NCBI GenBank assembly: GCA_002315315.1
Contig: DCGT01000032.1
Coordinates: 1-6,280 of the forward strand
Direction of reading: 5' to 3'
DNA: 6,280 nucleotides
Source: Faecalibacterium sp. UBA1771
GTDB lineage: Bacteria > Bacillota > Clostridia > Oscillospirales > Ruminococcaceae
Shown here in pieces: positions 1 through 6,108 of the stretch. Position 1 is the stretch's first letter, and each line of letters opens with the position of its first letter. A program made the position numbers and the translations under genes. The notes beneath the pieces were generated by a model, which did no database searches, was not told where the DNA came from, and saw nothing but the letters and a program-made list of their open reading frames with translations.

Positions 1-73
<73 letters not shown>

Positions 74-105
74 ACAGGCTTGCCGTCTTGCTGACTGCAA
101 GAGTT

Positions 106-133
106 ATTATACCACCCTCACACGAAATGTCAA
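106..133 (-). promoter_or_regulatory. sigma-A promoter of tRNA-Ala(GGC)
   Basis: On the minus strand there is a perfect -35 TTGACA (128-133) and a perfect -10 TATAAT (106-111), separated by 16 bp. Transcription would start near 99, about 25 nt before the mature tRNA 5' end. The leader contains a small CTTGC/GCAAG hairpin (87-101). This is the strongest promoter in the window, as expected for a stable RNA gene. Confidence 0.85.
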
Positions 134-518
134 GCATAAAAATCAATATTTTTTGATACTTTACAAACGAACGGAATTACCTGCATACCACTCAAAACGA
201 CTGACTAATAATCAATATTATCAATAATAGTCTTATTCTGCATATTAATTTCTCCTGTAAATATATTTTTGCTATTATGCCACCGTCGTGCAAGCCCATA
301 TATAATAAATAAGGCAAAGTGAATATTACAAAAAAGGTAACAGACTTCCTATCAAAATCCACTGTCGTATTGGAAAAGGAAATCATATATTGATGGAAAA
401 TACGGCTATAATTGCAAATGTAATGGTGCTGTTGCAAACGAACAACTACGGTTTCAAAGCAATCTTTTCACGTAAGCCGCTGCTTATTGAAAGAACAAAC
501 TGAAGCTTGACTGTATCA
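134..518. other. A+T-rich intergenic stretch without a convincing gene
   Basis: This stretch lies between the tRNA-Ala(GGC) promoter and the stop codon of the EamA transporter. It is visibly richer in A and T than the rest of the window. A minus-strand open frame of 81 codons (192-437) exists, but it has no ribosome binding site, no recognisable domain and a composition typical of non-coding DNA. The only suggestive element is a ribosome binding site and short broken frame at 161-256, listed separately. No clear intrinsic terminator for the EamA gene was found here. Confidence 0.6.
161..243 (-). pseudogene. possible remnant of a methyltransferase-like gene 5' end
   Basis: On the minus strand an AGGAG ribosome binding site (252-256) sits 8 nt before ATG at 243. 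The frame reads MQNKTIIDNIDY and stops at TAG (205-207). The next bases in another frame read VSRFEWYAGNSVRL and stop at 161-163. Joined across one frameshift, the pieces resemble the N-terminal segment of small class I SAM-dependent methyltransferases, which often begin with a KTIxDNxxYWxxR-like stretch. That resemblance is from memory and short. Nothing further of such a gene remains, because the tRNA promoter begins about 30 bp beyond. It could equally be chance or a leader peptide. Confidence 0.22.
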
Positions 519-1388
519 TTATCCGAACACTGCCATGCAAATGGTAGATATAACCATCAATACGAGACCTGCAGCAGCTTTTTTTGACAGTTTTTCTTTA
601 AAAACAAGAGAAGAAAACGCGATAGAAATCAAAATGCTCATCTTATCAATCGGGACAACTACACTGACGACCCCATTTTGAATTGCGTAATAATAGCACA
701 GCCATGAGCCTCCGGTTGCAAATCCCGAAAGAGCGATAAATCCAAGTTCCTTTTTATTAATCGTCTTCAGCTGTGTCTGTTTACCATTCATAAGAACAAC
801 AATCCAGGCCATCACAAGAACGACTCCCGTACGAATCGCCGTACCGATATTTGATTCCACGCCGGTAATACCGACCTTGGCGAGGATTGAAGTCAGTGCC
901 GCAAACACAGCTGAAAAAACCGCATATATCATCCATGCGGAATTTGTCTTCCTCTCTTCGATACTCTTTTTCTCTATCGTCAAGAAGATACCGAATGCAA
1001 GAACAGCCGTGGAAATCAGCTTAACAGCCAAATGTTGTGTTTCTCCAAAACAAATGATAGCAAGTAGCACTGTCAGAACTGTGGAAGATTTATCTATCGG
1101 AACGACCTTATTCACATCCCCCATAGAAAGCGCCTTAAAATAGCATATCCACGAAGCCCCCGTCGCAGCACCTGACAAAATCAGGAATATAATAGATTTT
1201 GTACTAATTGATGTAATCGTTTTTGCAGATCCTGCGATAAATACCATAAACCAAGAAAATATTAGAACCACAATGGTACGCAGTGCCGTTGCTATGTCAG
1301 AATCTGTTTTTCTGATTCCGCATTTTGCAAGAATAGATGTTAACCCCGCTAACACGGCAGATATAATTGCCATTATCAGCCAAAGCAT
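519..1388 (-). CDS. EamA/DMT-family membrane transporter, duplicated halves
   Basis: This is a 289-aa, very hydrophobic protein of the drug/metabolite transporter superfamily, probably with 10 membrane segments. Residues 1-149 and 150-289 are two copies of the same five-helix unit. They align without gaps, sharing LTSILAK (16-22 and 165-171), SGxATGxSWxCY (72-83 and 221-232) and VVPIDK (95-100 and 244-249). The ATG at 1388 is chosen because GAGGTG (1395-1400) lies 6 nt upstream; the same frame opens earlier, at 1460, but that start has no ribosome binding site and adds a non-membrane leader. The substrate is unknown: family members export metabolites, amino acids or drugs. The gene stands alone between two alanine tRNA genes and is more A+T-rich than the MFS and tex genes, which may mean later acquisition. 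The family call is secure; the function is not. Confidence 0.9.
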   Translation of the reverse strand: MLWLIMAIISAVLAGLTSILAKCGIRKTDSDIATALRTIVVLIFSWFMVFIAGSAKTITSISTKSIIFLILSGAATGASWICYFKALSMGDVNKVVPIDKSSTVLTVLLAIICFGETQHLAVKLISTAVLAFGIFLTIEKKSIEERKTNSAWMIYAVFSAVFAALTSILAKVGITGVESNIGTAIRTGVVLVMAWIVVLMNGKQTQLKTINKKELGFIALSGFATGGSWLCYYYAIQNGVVSVVVPIDKMSILISIAFSSLVFKEKLSKKAAAGLVLMVISTICMAVFG

Positions 1389-1427
1389 ATTTTTCACCTC
1401 ATATTGATATTTGACTCTCCATTTTGT

Positions 1428-1436
1428 ATTGTAACA
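1428..1436 (-). promoter_or_regulatory. candidate extended -10 promoter of the EamA gene
   Basis: On the minus strand TG-T-TACAAT (1428-1436) matches an extended -10 element with one mismatch in the hexamer. No good -35 is present at 16-18 bp, which extended -10 promoters tolerate. The start would fall near 1421, giving a leader of about 33 nt that contains the GAGGTG ribosome binding site. The promoter lies just beyond the terminator of the upstream tRNA, consistent with independent transcription. Confidence 0.45.
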
Positions 1437-1458
1437 TAGTAAAACAATCAATTTGCAC

Positions 1459-1494
1459 AAAAAGGCAGTAGATTTCTGTAAAATCTACTGCCTT

Positions 1495-1495
<1 letters not shown>
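1459..1495 (-). terminator. intrinsic terminator of tRNA-Ala(CGC)
   Basis: A perfect 15-bp stem (1461-1475 with 1481-1495) closes a 5-nt loop. On the minus strand it ends in a run of five T (1463-1459). It begins at the last base of the tRNA CCA end, so the tRNA 3' end runs directly into the hairpin. It separates the tRNA from the EamA gene downstream on the same strand; some read-through into that gene is possible. Confidence 0.88.
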
Positions 1496-1570
<75 letters not shown>

Positions 1571-1590
1571 AAATATTATATTGCTCAAAT

Positions 1591-1619
1591 ATAATATAAC
1601 AATTTTGGTTCTAAGTCAA
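1591..1619 (-). promoter_or_regulatory. sigma-A promoter of tRNA-Ala(CGC)
   Basis: On the minus strand -35 TTGACT (1614-1619) and -10 TATTAT (1591-1596) are separated by 17 bp. Each hexamer differs from consensus at one base. Transcription would start near 1584, about 14 nt before the tRNA. The promoter is divergent from the MFS gene promoter. Confidence 0.75.
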
Positions 1620-1641
1620 GCACTAAAAAACAAAACAATTG

Positions 1642-1669
1642 CATAATTTGATATTATTTCCAAATTATG
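1642..1669. promoter_or_regulatory. operator-like 9-bp perfect inverted repeat before the MFS gene
   Basis: The arms CATAATTTG (1642-1650) and CAAATTATG (1661-1669) are exact reverse complements around a 10-bp spacer. Their centres are 19 bp apart, close to two helical turns, as expected for a dimeric regulator using one DNA face. The right arm directly abuts the -35 hexamer of the MFS promoter at 1670. The tRNA promoter on the other side is 23 bp away, so the MFS gene is the likelier target. No regulator gene lies in the window, so the binding protein is unknown. Confidence 0.5.
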
Positions 1670-1698
1670 TTTACAATGAGGCTTTGCTATGATATAAT
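1670..1698 (+). promoter_or_regulatory. sigma-A promoter of the MFS transporter gene
   Basis: The -35 is TTTACA (1670-1675, one mismatch) and the -10 is a perfect TATAAT (1693-1698), with 17-bp spacing. Transcription would start near 1705, giving a leader of about 60 nt. The inverted repeat at 1642-1669 ends exactly where the -35 begins, so regulator binding there could either block or aid polymerase. Confidence 0.8.
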
Positions 1699-1764
1699 CA
1701 GTTTCTGTTATACCTTGTCGAATTAAGGCGAAACGAAACAAAATTAATGTATCACAGGTGAAAT

Positions 1765-2949
1765 ATGAACAATACAGCTCCTAAATCAAAGCTTTTGACC
1801 AAGGAATTTATCGTATTCTTTGTGCTCAACTTTTTCCAGTTTTCAAGCTTTCAGGTATTGATTCCCGTAATGCCCGGTTATGCACAGTCACTCGGCGGCG
1901 CTTCCGGCGCGCTCGGTCTTATGGCGGTTGCCGTTTCGCTCGCCGCACTCGTTTTCCGTCCCGTTGCAGGCAAGCTCAGCGATAGCATGGACAAGCGTCT
2001 GCTTTATCTCATAGGCTCTGCCGCTACCATTGCAGTAGTTATGATACATCTGTTTGCCGATAATATGGGTACGCTCATCGCTCTGCGCATTCTGCATGGC
2101 TTCTGCTACTCGATCACCGGCACCGTTGCTATGGCAATGAGCAGCTACATAATTCCCGCCGACCGTCTCGGAAGCGGCATGGGATTTATGGGTCTTGCCG
2201 GAATTATAAGCATGGGTACCTCTACCACCATTGCACTCAAGCTCGTCGATATCTACGGTTACAGTGCCGCACTGTATGTTTCCGCCTTTTGCTCCGCCGT
2301 GTCCATCGTACTGCTTGCCTTTACCTCCAAGCAGCCGATAGCTCCCAAGTTAAGCGAGAAAAAAGAAAAGTTCGGCTTCACCGCCTTCCTCAAGAGCGCG
2401 GTTGCTATGGAATGCATTATTCCGGCGCTTATTATTGCTTTCCTCAGCGCCGCTTATGCGACTGTTAACAATTTCATTTCGCAGTACGGAATCGAAAAGG
2501 CACTTGCCGATACGGGTCTGTATTTTACCGTTTATTCAATTTCGACCGTAATTGTGCGTCCGTTTATCGGCAAGATTACCGATAAATACCACATTCGTGC
2601 GACGGTATATCCCACATCTGCCGCTATGCTCGGCTCGCTGATTGTCCTCTATTTTGCCAAAACCTCGCTCGTGGTCGCTCTCGCCGGAGCGCTGTGCGGA
2701 ATCGGCTTCGGCGGTATGCTCCCCGCTATTCAAGCTCAGTGCATTAAGCTTGTTGCACCCGAACGCCGTGGCGCGGCAAGCGGAACATTCTATATAGGTT
2801 TAGATATAGGCAACGCCGGCGGTCCCGCCGTTGCAGGTGTTATCGCCGCCTCGACAGGCTACGCCAACGCATTCCTTATCATGGGCATTTGCTGTGTCGT
2901 ATGTATGCTTCTTATGTTATTCAGTGACCGTGCCGAAGCAAAAAAATAA
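1765..2949 (+). CDS. MFS transporter, efflux (DHA1-like) type
   Basis: This is a 394-aa major facilitator superfamily protein of usual length for a 12-helix transporter in the cytoplasmic membrane. The loop between helices 2 and 3 carries the MFS motif A form RPVAGKLSDSMDKR (65-78). Its counterpart in the second half is RPFIGKITDKYHIR (265-278), marking the two-fold repeat. R108 and G112 in RILHGF fit motif B in helix 4. PERRGAASG (332-340) is the usual loop before helix 11. The ATG is supported by AGGTG (1756-1760). These features resemble drug or small-molecule:H+ antiporters, but the substrate cannot be read from the sequence. The gene is monocistronic, with its own promoter, an operator-like repeat upstream and a terminator downstream, and is convergent with tex. 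Confidence 0.93.
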   Translation: MNNTAPKSKLLTKEFIVFFVLNFFQFSSFQVLIPVMPGYAQSLGGASGALGLMAVAVSLAALVFRPVAGKLSDSMDKRLLYLIGSAATIAVVMIHLFADNMGTLIALRILHGFCYSITGTVAMAMSSYIIPADRLGSGMGFMGLAGIISMGTSTTIALKLVDIYGYSAALYVSAFCSAVSIVLLAFTSKQPIAPKLSEKKEKFGFTAFLKSAVAMECIIPALIIAFLSAAYATVNNFISQYGIEKALADTGLYFTVYSISTVIVRPFIGKITDKYHIRATVYPTSAAMLGSLIVLYFAKTSLVVALAGALCGIGFGGMLPAIQAQCIKLVAPERRGAASGTFYIGLDIGNAGGPAVAGVIAASTGYANAFLIMGICCVVCMLLMLFSDRAEAKK

Positions 2950-2966
2950 AATAATCCGATATATTT

Positions 2967-3003
2967 TCAGCCGTTCCCCATATTGAGGAACGGCTGATTT
3001 TTT
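2967..3003 (+). terminator. intrinsic terminator of the MFS gene
   Basis: An 11-bp perfect stem (TCAGCCGTTCC at 2967-2977 with its complement at 2987-2997) closes a 9-nt loop and is followed by six T (2998-3003). It starts 17 bp after the MFS stop codon. There is no T run in the other direction, so it does not look like a terminator for convergent tex. Confidence 0.9.
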
Positions 3004-3004
3004 A

Positions 3005-3039
3005 TGATACAGGTTAAATAGCGGAAGTAATCTGTATCA
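3005..3039. repeat. 8-bp inverted repeat between convergent genes
   Basis: TGATACAG (3005-3012) and CTGTATCA (3032-3039) are perfect reverse complements with a 19-bp spacer. Neither side has a T run suited to termination. It lies just after the MFS terminator and before the tex stop codon. It could be a protein site or part of a weak tex 3' structure; no function can be assigned. A separate imperfect hairpin, GATAAA/TTTATC, overlaps the tex stop. Confidence 0.35.
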
Positions 3040-3127
3040 AAAACAAATGTTTATTCATAATTTTTTGCCTAATTGATTTTCGGAATAGAACAACAGAATA
3101 GACGTATAAGAAGCAGATAAACAACGG

Positions 3128-5305
3128 TTATTTATCTTTCTCCTGTTCCTCAACAGCCTTTTTAGCCTGCTTTATCGAGAGTGAAATGCGTTTTTTGGCA
3201 GGTTCAACACCGAGCACAACAACATCGACAACATCTCCGACCTTGACAACCTCGCTCGGGTGCTTAATGAATCGGTCGCACAGCTCGGAGATATGCACAA
3301 GACCGTCTTGATGTACTGCGATATCTACAAACGCTCCAAAGTCAACTACATTGCGAACCGTTCCACGCATAACCATTCCGGGTTTTAAATCCTCCATGCT
3401 CATAACATCGGTACGAAGCATGGTGGGCGGAAGCTCGTCGCGCGGGTCACGTCCGGGCTTGCCGAGCTCTTTAGCAATATCGCGAATTGTCGGAACGCCG
3501 ACTCCGCATTCGTCGGCGGCTTTTTGTTCGCCGTAAAGCTCGAGTTTTTCGGCAAGTAACGGCAAACCGTTGACCGACAAATCCTTTGATGAATAACCGC
3601 AGATGGACAGCAGCTTCTCTGCTGCCTTATAGCTTTCGGGATGAACACCGGTGTTGTCAAGCAGATTGTCACCGTTGGCAACTCTCAGGAATCCGGCGCA
3701 CTGTTCAAATGCTTTCGGTCCGATTTTCGGTACCTTGAGAACCTGTTTTCTCTCGGTAAACGCGCCGTTTTCCTCACGGTATGCGACAATATTCTTAGCT
3801 GTTGCGGCAGTAAGACCCGCAACGCGCGTAAGAAGTGACGGAGAAGCCGTGTTGAGATCTACACCGACGGCATTAACGCAGTCCTCTACAACACCTCCGA
3901 GCGTTTCGTTGAGCCTTGCCTGCGGCATATCGTGCTGATACTGACCCACTCCGATTGCCTGCGGGTCGATTTTGACCAGCTCGGCGAGCGGGTCCTGCAG
4001 TCGGCGGGCAATAGATACGGCAGAGCGCAGAGAAACGTCATATTGCGGAAACTCGGCGGCTCCGAGCTTGGATGCGGAATATACCGACGCTCCCGCCTCG
4101 CTGACCATCATATACGCGACGCCGTCAAGGTCTTTTATCATATCGGCAATGAAAATTTCCGATTCCTTGCTCGCTGTACCGTTTCCGACGGCAATTGCTG
4201 TAACTCCGTGTTTTTTTATCATCCTCGTGAGCGTGGCTTTGGCTTCGTCCTTTTTGTTGTGCGGAGGGGTCGGGTAAACTACGCCGGTTTCAAGCACCTT
4301 GCCCGTCGCGTCAACTACGGCAATTTTGCAACCCGTGCGGTAGGCAGGGTCAAAGCCCATTGTCACCTTATCCTTGACGGGAGGCTGCATAAGCAGAGGC
4401 TTAAGATTTACACCGAACATTTTTATTGCCTGTTCTGCCGCCATATCGGTGAGGTCGGAACGAATTTCGCGTTCTACCGACGGGAAAATCAAACGGTCGT
4501 ACGCATCGACACAGGTTTCACGCATAAGCTCGGCGGTGACACTTCCCTCCGGCACGGCACGCCGTGTGAGAATCGCAAGAGCATTCTGTTCGTCAACGTG
4601 AATTCCGACCTTGAGAATCTTCTCGTTTTCACCGCGATTGACTGCCAAAATGCGGTGGCTCGGAATTTTGGAAACCGGCTCGGAATAATCATAATATAGA
4701 CGGTAAACGCTGTCCTGCTGTTCGTCGCCTTTTGAAGTAAGCTCGCCTCGCTTGCGTATCAAATCCTTGAGCAGACGTCGAATTTCGGCGTTGTCGGATA
4801 AATCCTCAGCAACTATGTCACACGCCCCCTGCAAAGCGTCAGAAACTGTTTCAACACCTTTTTCGGGGTCGATAAACGGTTCCGCAAGCTGCTCCGGAGT
4901 ACCCTCTGTGATAACCTGTCTAAGCAGCTCGGCAAGCGGCTCAAGTCCTTTTTCTCTTGCAACGGTAGCGCGTGTTCTGCGCTTTTGCTTATACGGACGA
5001 TAGATATCCTCAAGCTCGGCAAGCGTTGAAGCATTCGCTATTTCCTCGGTAAGCTCATCCGTCAGCTTGCCCTGCTCCTCTATCGAGGTACGTATCTCTT
5101 CGCGACGCTTATCGAGATTGCGCAGATATTGCAGTCGGTCGTCTATTTCACGCAGAAGCTGGTCATCCATCGAACCGTGTAGCTCTTTTCGGTAACGAGC
5201 GATGAACGGAATCGTGTTGCCCTCGTCAATCAGCTTGACAACATTTTCCACGTGAGTCGGATTCTGATGAAATTCTTCGGAAAGAATCTGTATGTTTTTA
5301 TCCAT
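3128..5305 (-). CDS. tex: Tex family RNA-binding transcription accessory protein
   Basis: This 725-aa protein is close to the usual Tex length and appears intact. The helical N-terminal Tex domain contains PFIARYRKE (33-41), a family signature. A YqgF/RuvX-like RNase H fold region runs from about 315 to 440, starting GFDPAYRTGCKIAVVD (317-332). IGVGQYQHDM (451-460) and VGVDLNTAS (480-488) lead into helix-hairpin-helix segments (about 485-545) with KVPKIGPKAFEQC (524-536). The C-terminal S1 RNA-binding domain is at about 640-712, with GTVRNVVDFGAFVDI (648-662) and HISEL (671-675). Tex binds nucleic acid and is linked in other bacteria to transcription and stress tolerance; the exact role is unsettled. 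The ATG at 5305 has AAGGG about 7 nt upstream. The gene is divergent from the small cysteine protein and convergent with the MFS gene. Confidence 0.97.
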   Translation of the reverse strand: MDKNIQILSEEFHQNPTHVENVVKLIDEGNTIPFIARYRKELHGSMDDQLLREIDDRLQYLRNLDKRREEIRTSIEEQGKLTDELTEEIANASTLAELEDIYRPYKQKRRTRATVAREKGLEPLAELLRQVITEGTPEQLAEPFIDPEKGVETVSDALQGACDIVAEDLSDNAEIRRLLKDLIRKRGELTSKGDEQQDSVYRLYYDYSEPVSKIPSHRILAVNRGENEKILKVGIHVDEQNALAILTRRAVPEGSVTAELMRETCVDAYDRLIFPSVEREIRSDLTDMAAEQAIKMFGVNLKPLLMQPPVKDKVTMGFDPAYRTGCKIAVVDATGKVLETGVVYPTPPHNKKDEAKATLTRMIKKHGVTAIAVGNGTASKESEIFIADMIKDLDGVAYMMVSEAGASVYSASKLGAAEFPQYDVSLRSAVSIARRLQDPLAELVKIDPQAIGVGQYQHDMPQARLNETLGGVVEDCVNAVGVDLNTASPSLLTRVAGLTAATAKNIVAYREENGAFTERKQVLKVPKIGPKAFEQCAGFLRVANGDNLLDNTGVHPESYKAAEKLLSICGYSSKDLSVNGLPLLAEKLELYGEQKAADECGVGVPTIRDIAKELGKPGRDPRDELPPTMLRTDVMSMEDLKPGMVMRGTVRNVVDFGAFVDIAVHQDGLVHISELCDRFIKHPSEVVKVGDVVDVVVLGVEPAKKRISLSIKQAKKAVEEQEKDK

Positions 5306-5362
5306 GAAAATACCCTTATAAATAGATTTTACGACATTCGCCCTAAGCGGCGACGCTTCACT

Positions 5363-5391
5363 ATTATATATTCATTTGTCCGTTTCGTCAA
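5363..5391 (-). promoter_or_regulatory. sigma-A promoter of tex
   Basis: On the minus strand -35 TTGACG (5386-5391) and -10 TATAAT (5363-5368) are separated by 17 bp. Transcription would begin near 5356, giving a leader of about 50 nt. A short hairpin AAGCG/CGCTT (5345-5358) lies at the predicted 5' end. The promoter is back-to-back with that of the 109-aa protein; their -35 boxes are 33 bp apart. Confidence 0.8.
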
Positions 5392-5410
5392 AGACGGAAT
5401 TAAATGTTTG

Positions 5411-5424
5411 TGTAAACGATATTA
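5411..5424 (+). promoter_or_regulatory. cre-like sequence between divergent promoters
   Basis: TGTAAACGATATTA fits the catabolite-responsive element consensus TGWAANCGNTNWCA at all but one position (T for C at 5423). It directly precedes the -35 of the 109-aa protein gene and is 19 bp beyond the tex -35. CcpA binding here is an inference; a chance match in A+T-rich DNA is quite possible. Confidence 0.25.
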
Positions 5425-5453
5425 TTGATATTTCATACTGATTGTGATAGAAT
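5425..5453 (+). promoter_or_regulatory. promoter of the 109-aa cysteine-cluster gene
   Basis: The -35 is TTGATA (5425-5430) and the -10 is TAGAAT (5448-5453), with a 17-bp spacer. A TG at 5445-5446 makes it an extended -10 promoter. Transcription would start near 5460, giving a leader of about 51 nt that carries a small hairpin before the ribosome binding site. Confidence 0.7.
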
Positions 5454-5467
5454 ACCGTTAATGAAAA

Positions 5468-5485
5468 ATGAGGAATAAACCTCAT
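5468..5485 (+). other. leader hairpin upstream of the 109-aa gene
   Basis: ATGAGG (5468-5473) and CCTCAT (5480-5485) form a 6-bp stem with a 6-nt loop in the untranslated leader. It ends 16 nt before the GGAGA ribosome binding site. It has no T run, so it is not a terminator. It may stabilise the transcript 5' end; a regulatory role is not shown. Confidence 0.35.
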
Positions 5486-5511
5486 AAAACAAATAAAGAA
5501 CGGAGAACATT

Positions 5512-5841
5512 ATGAAAATCAGACTTAACAAAGACATAGCCGAATTTATCCCCGAGAACGCTGCTGAAACCACCGAGCTTGAGGCTCTTTGGGTCAAAAT
5601 GGGCAACTGCGTGGGCGGAAACAAAGCTCTTTCTCCTATCGGAACCTATATTCCGAGCGAAAAGAACACTGCGCTTTTCCATATAGACGGTCTGACCGCC
5701 GAGGAAGCCGACGCTATCCCCGTAGTCCGTGCGCCCTACGACACCGATGTTTACTGCGTTGTCTGCAACAAGACACAGCACGTCAAGGCAGGCGAGCCGA
5801 TACCCTTCTGTTGCGGCAGACTTATGGAAATTCTTGACTGA
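5512..5841 (+). CDS. hypothetical protein with C-terminal desulforedoxin-like cysteine cluster
   Basis: This is a 109-aa soluble, acidic protein with no signal peptide or membrane segment. I do not recognise residues 1-78. The C terminus (about 79-109) has Cys82 and Cys85 in YCVVC, then Cys100 and Cys101 in CCGRLMEIL. The arrangement CxxC, about 14 residues, then CCGxxM resembles desulforedoxin and the N-terminal iron centre of desulfoferrodoxin, where four cysteines hold one iron. Zinc binding is equally possible. There is an extra Cys at 33. The superoxide reductase domain of desulfoferrodoxin is absent. GGAGA (5502-5506) supports the ATG. The gene has its own promoter and terminator, so it is monocistronic and divergent from tex. 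A redox, metal-sensing or structural zinc role is inference. Confidence 0.85.
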   Translation: MKIRLNKDIAEFIPENAAETTELEALWVKMGNCVGGNKALSPIGTYIPSEKNTALFHIDGLTAEEADAIPVVRAPYDTDVYCVVCNKTQHVKAGEPIPFCCGRLMEILD

Positions 5842-5873
5842 TTTTTATTAACTGTACGAATATAAGACAGCAA

Positions 5874-5912
5874 AATCCGGAACGGTGTTTCGTTCCGGAT
5901 TATAAATTTTTT
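5874..5912 (+). terminator. intrinsic terminator of the 109-aa gene
   Basis: An 11-bp perfect stem (AATCCGGAACG at 5874-5884 with 5891-5901) closes a 6-nt loop. After five intervening bases comes a run of six T (5907-5912). It starts 32 bp after the stop codon. The short A run before the stem (5872-5875) could give weak activity on the minus strand. Confidence 0.8.
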
Positions 5913-5916
5913 CAAT

Positions 5917-5945
5917 AAAAAATTCCTTATCGACTGATAAGGAAT
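5917..5945 (-). terminator. intrinsic terminator for a minus-strand transcript
   Basis: A perfect 10-bp stem (5922-5931 with 5936-5945) closes a 4-nt loop and is followed on the minus strand by six T (5922-5917). It implies a transcript arriving from the right. The only candidates in the window are the structured region at 5946-6123 and the basic frame at 6150-6278. Confidence 0.8.
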
Positions 5946-6092
5946 AAATTGTGTAAGCAACCACAACTTAATACGATGAACAACCCAAAGCCGGGATTGT
6001 TCAACCTCGTAATCGTAGGCAACATGATTTGATATCCGCTCCCTGCGGTTTCTCCTTTCTAAGGATGCAAAGACGGCGGGGTGTTTTGGTTG

Positions 6093-6108
6093 CATCCTTA
6101 CATCCTTA
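6093..6108 (-). repeat. tandem 8-bp repeat allowing two hairpin registers
   Basis: CATCCTTA occurs twice in tandem (6093-6100 and 6101-6108 on the plus strand). The single complementary arm at 6058-6070 can pair with the inner copy (6090-6100 with 6060-6070, 11 bp) or the outer copy (6101-6110 with 6058-6067, 10 bp). The two pairings exclude each other. This could be a simple slip duplication or a switch element. Confidence 0.5.

Noticed and set aside
192..437. 81-codon minus-strand open frame
   Set aside because: It has no ribosome binding site at its ATG, no domain, and A+T-driven residue composition; a different frame in the same stretch has the only good ribosome binding site.
164..443. 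9-bp direct repeat CAAACGAAC at 164-172 and 435-443 as possible attachment or target-site duplication
   Set aside because: It is too short to be significant in 6 kb of A+T-rich DNA, and no transposase, integrase or terminal inverted repeats lie between the copies.
1389..1460. Longer start for the EamA protein (24 extra residues)
   Set aside because: The ATG at 1460 sits at the T run of the tRNA terminator, upstream of the likely promoter, and has no ribosome binding site. The internal ATG at 1388 has GAGGTG at ideal spacing and begins the first membrane helix.
3932..4699. 255-codon plus-strand open frame opposite tex
   Set aside because: It is wholly inside the well-supported tex gene, antisense to it, has no promoter or ribosome binding site and no recognisable domain. 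It is a shadow of the codon pattern.
5461..5478. Five-codon leader peptide (MKNEE) in the 109-aa gene leader
   Set aside because: It would start at the predicted transcription start with no ribosome binding site and shows no amino acid bias typical of attenuators.
5927..6025. 32-residue hydrophobic peptide frame (starting MLPTITRLNN) on the minus strand, considered as a type I toxin-like peptide
   Set aside because: The ribosome binding site is about 13 nt away, the frame runs through hairpin A, and its stop codon lies inside the terminator stem. The hydrophobic look follows from the stem sequence.
5751..6095. 114-codon minus-strand open frame
   Set aside because: It reads through the minus-strand terminator, the opposing terminator and into the 3' end of the cysteine-cluster gene on the other strand, and shows no domain.
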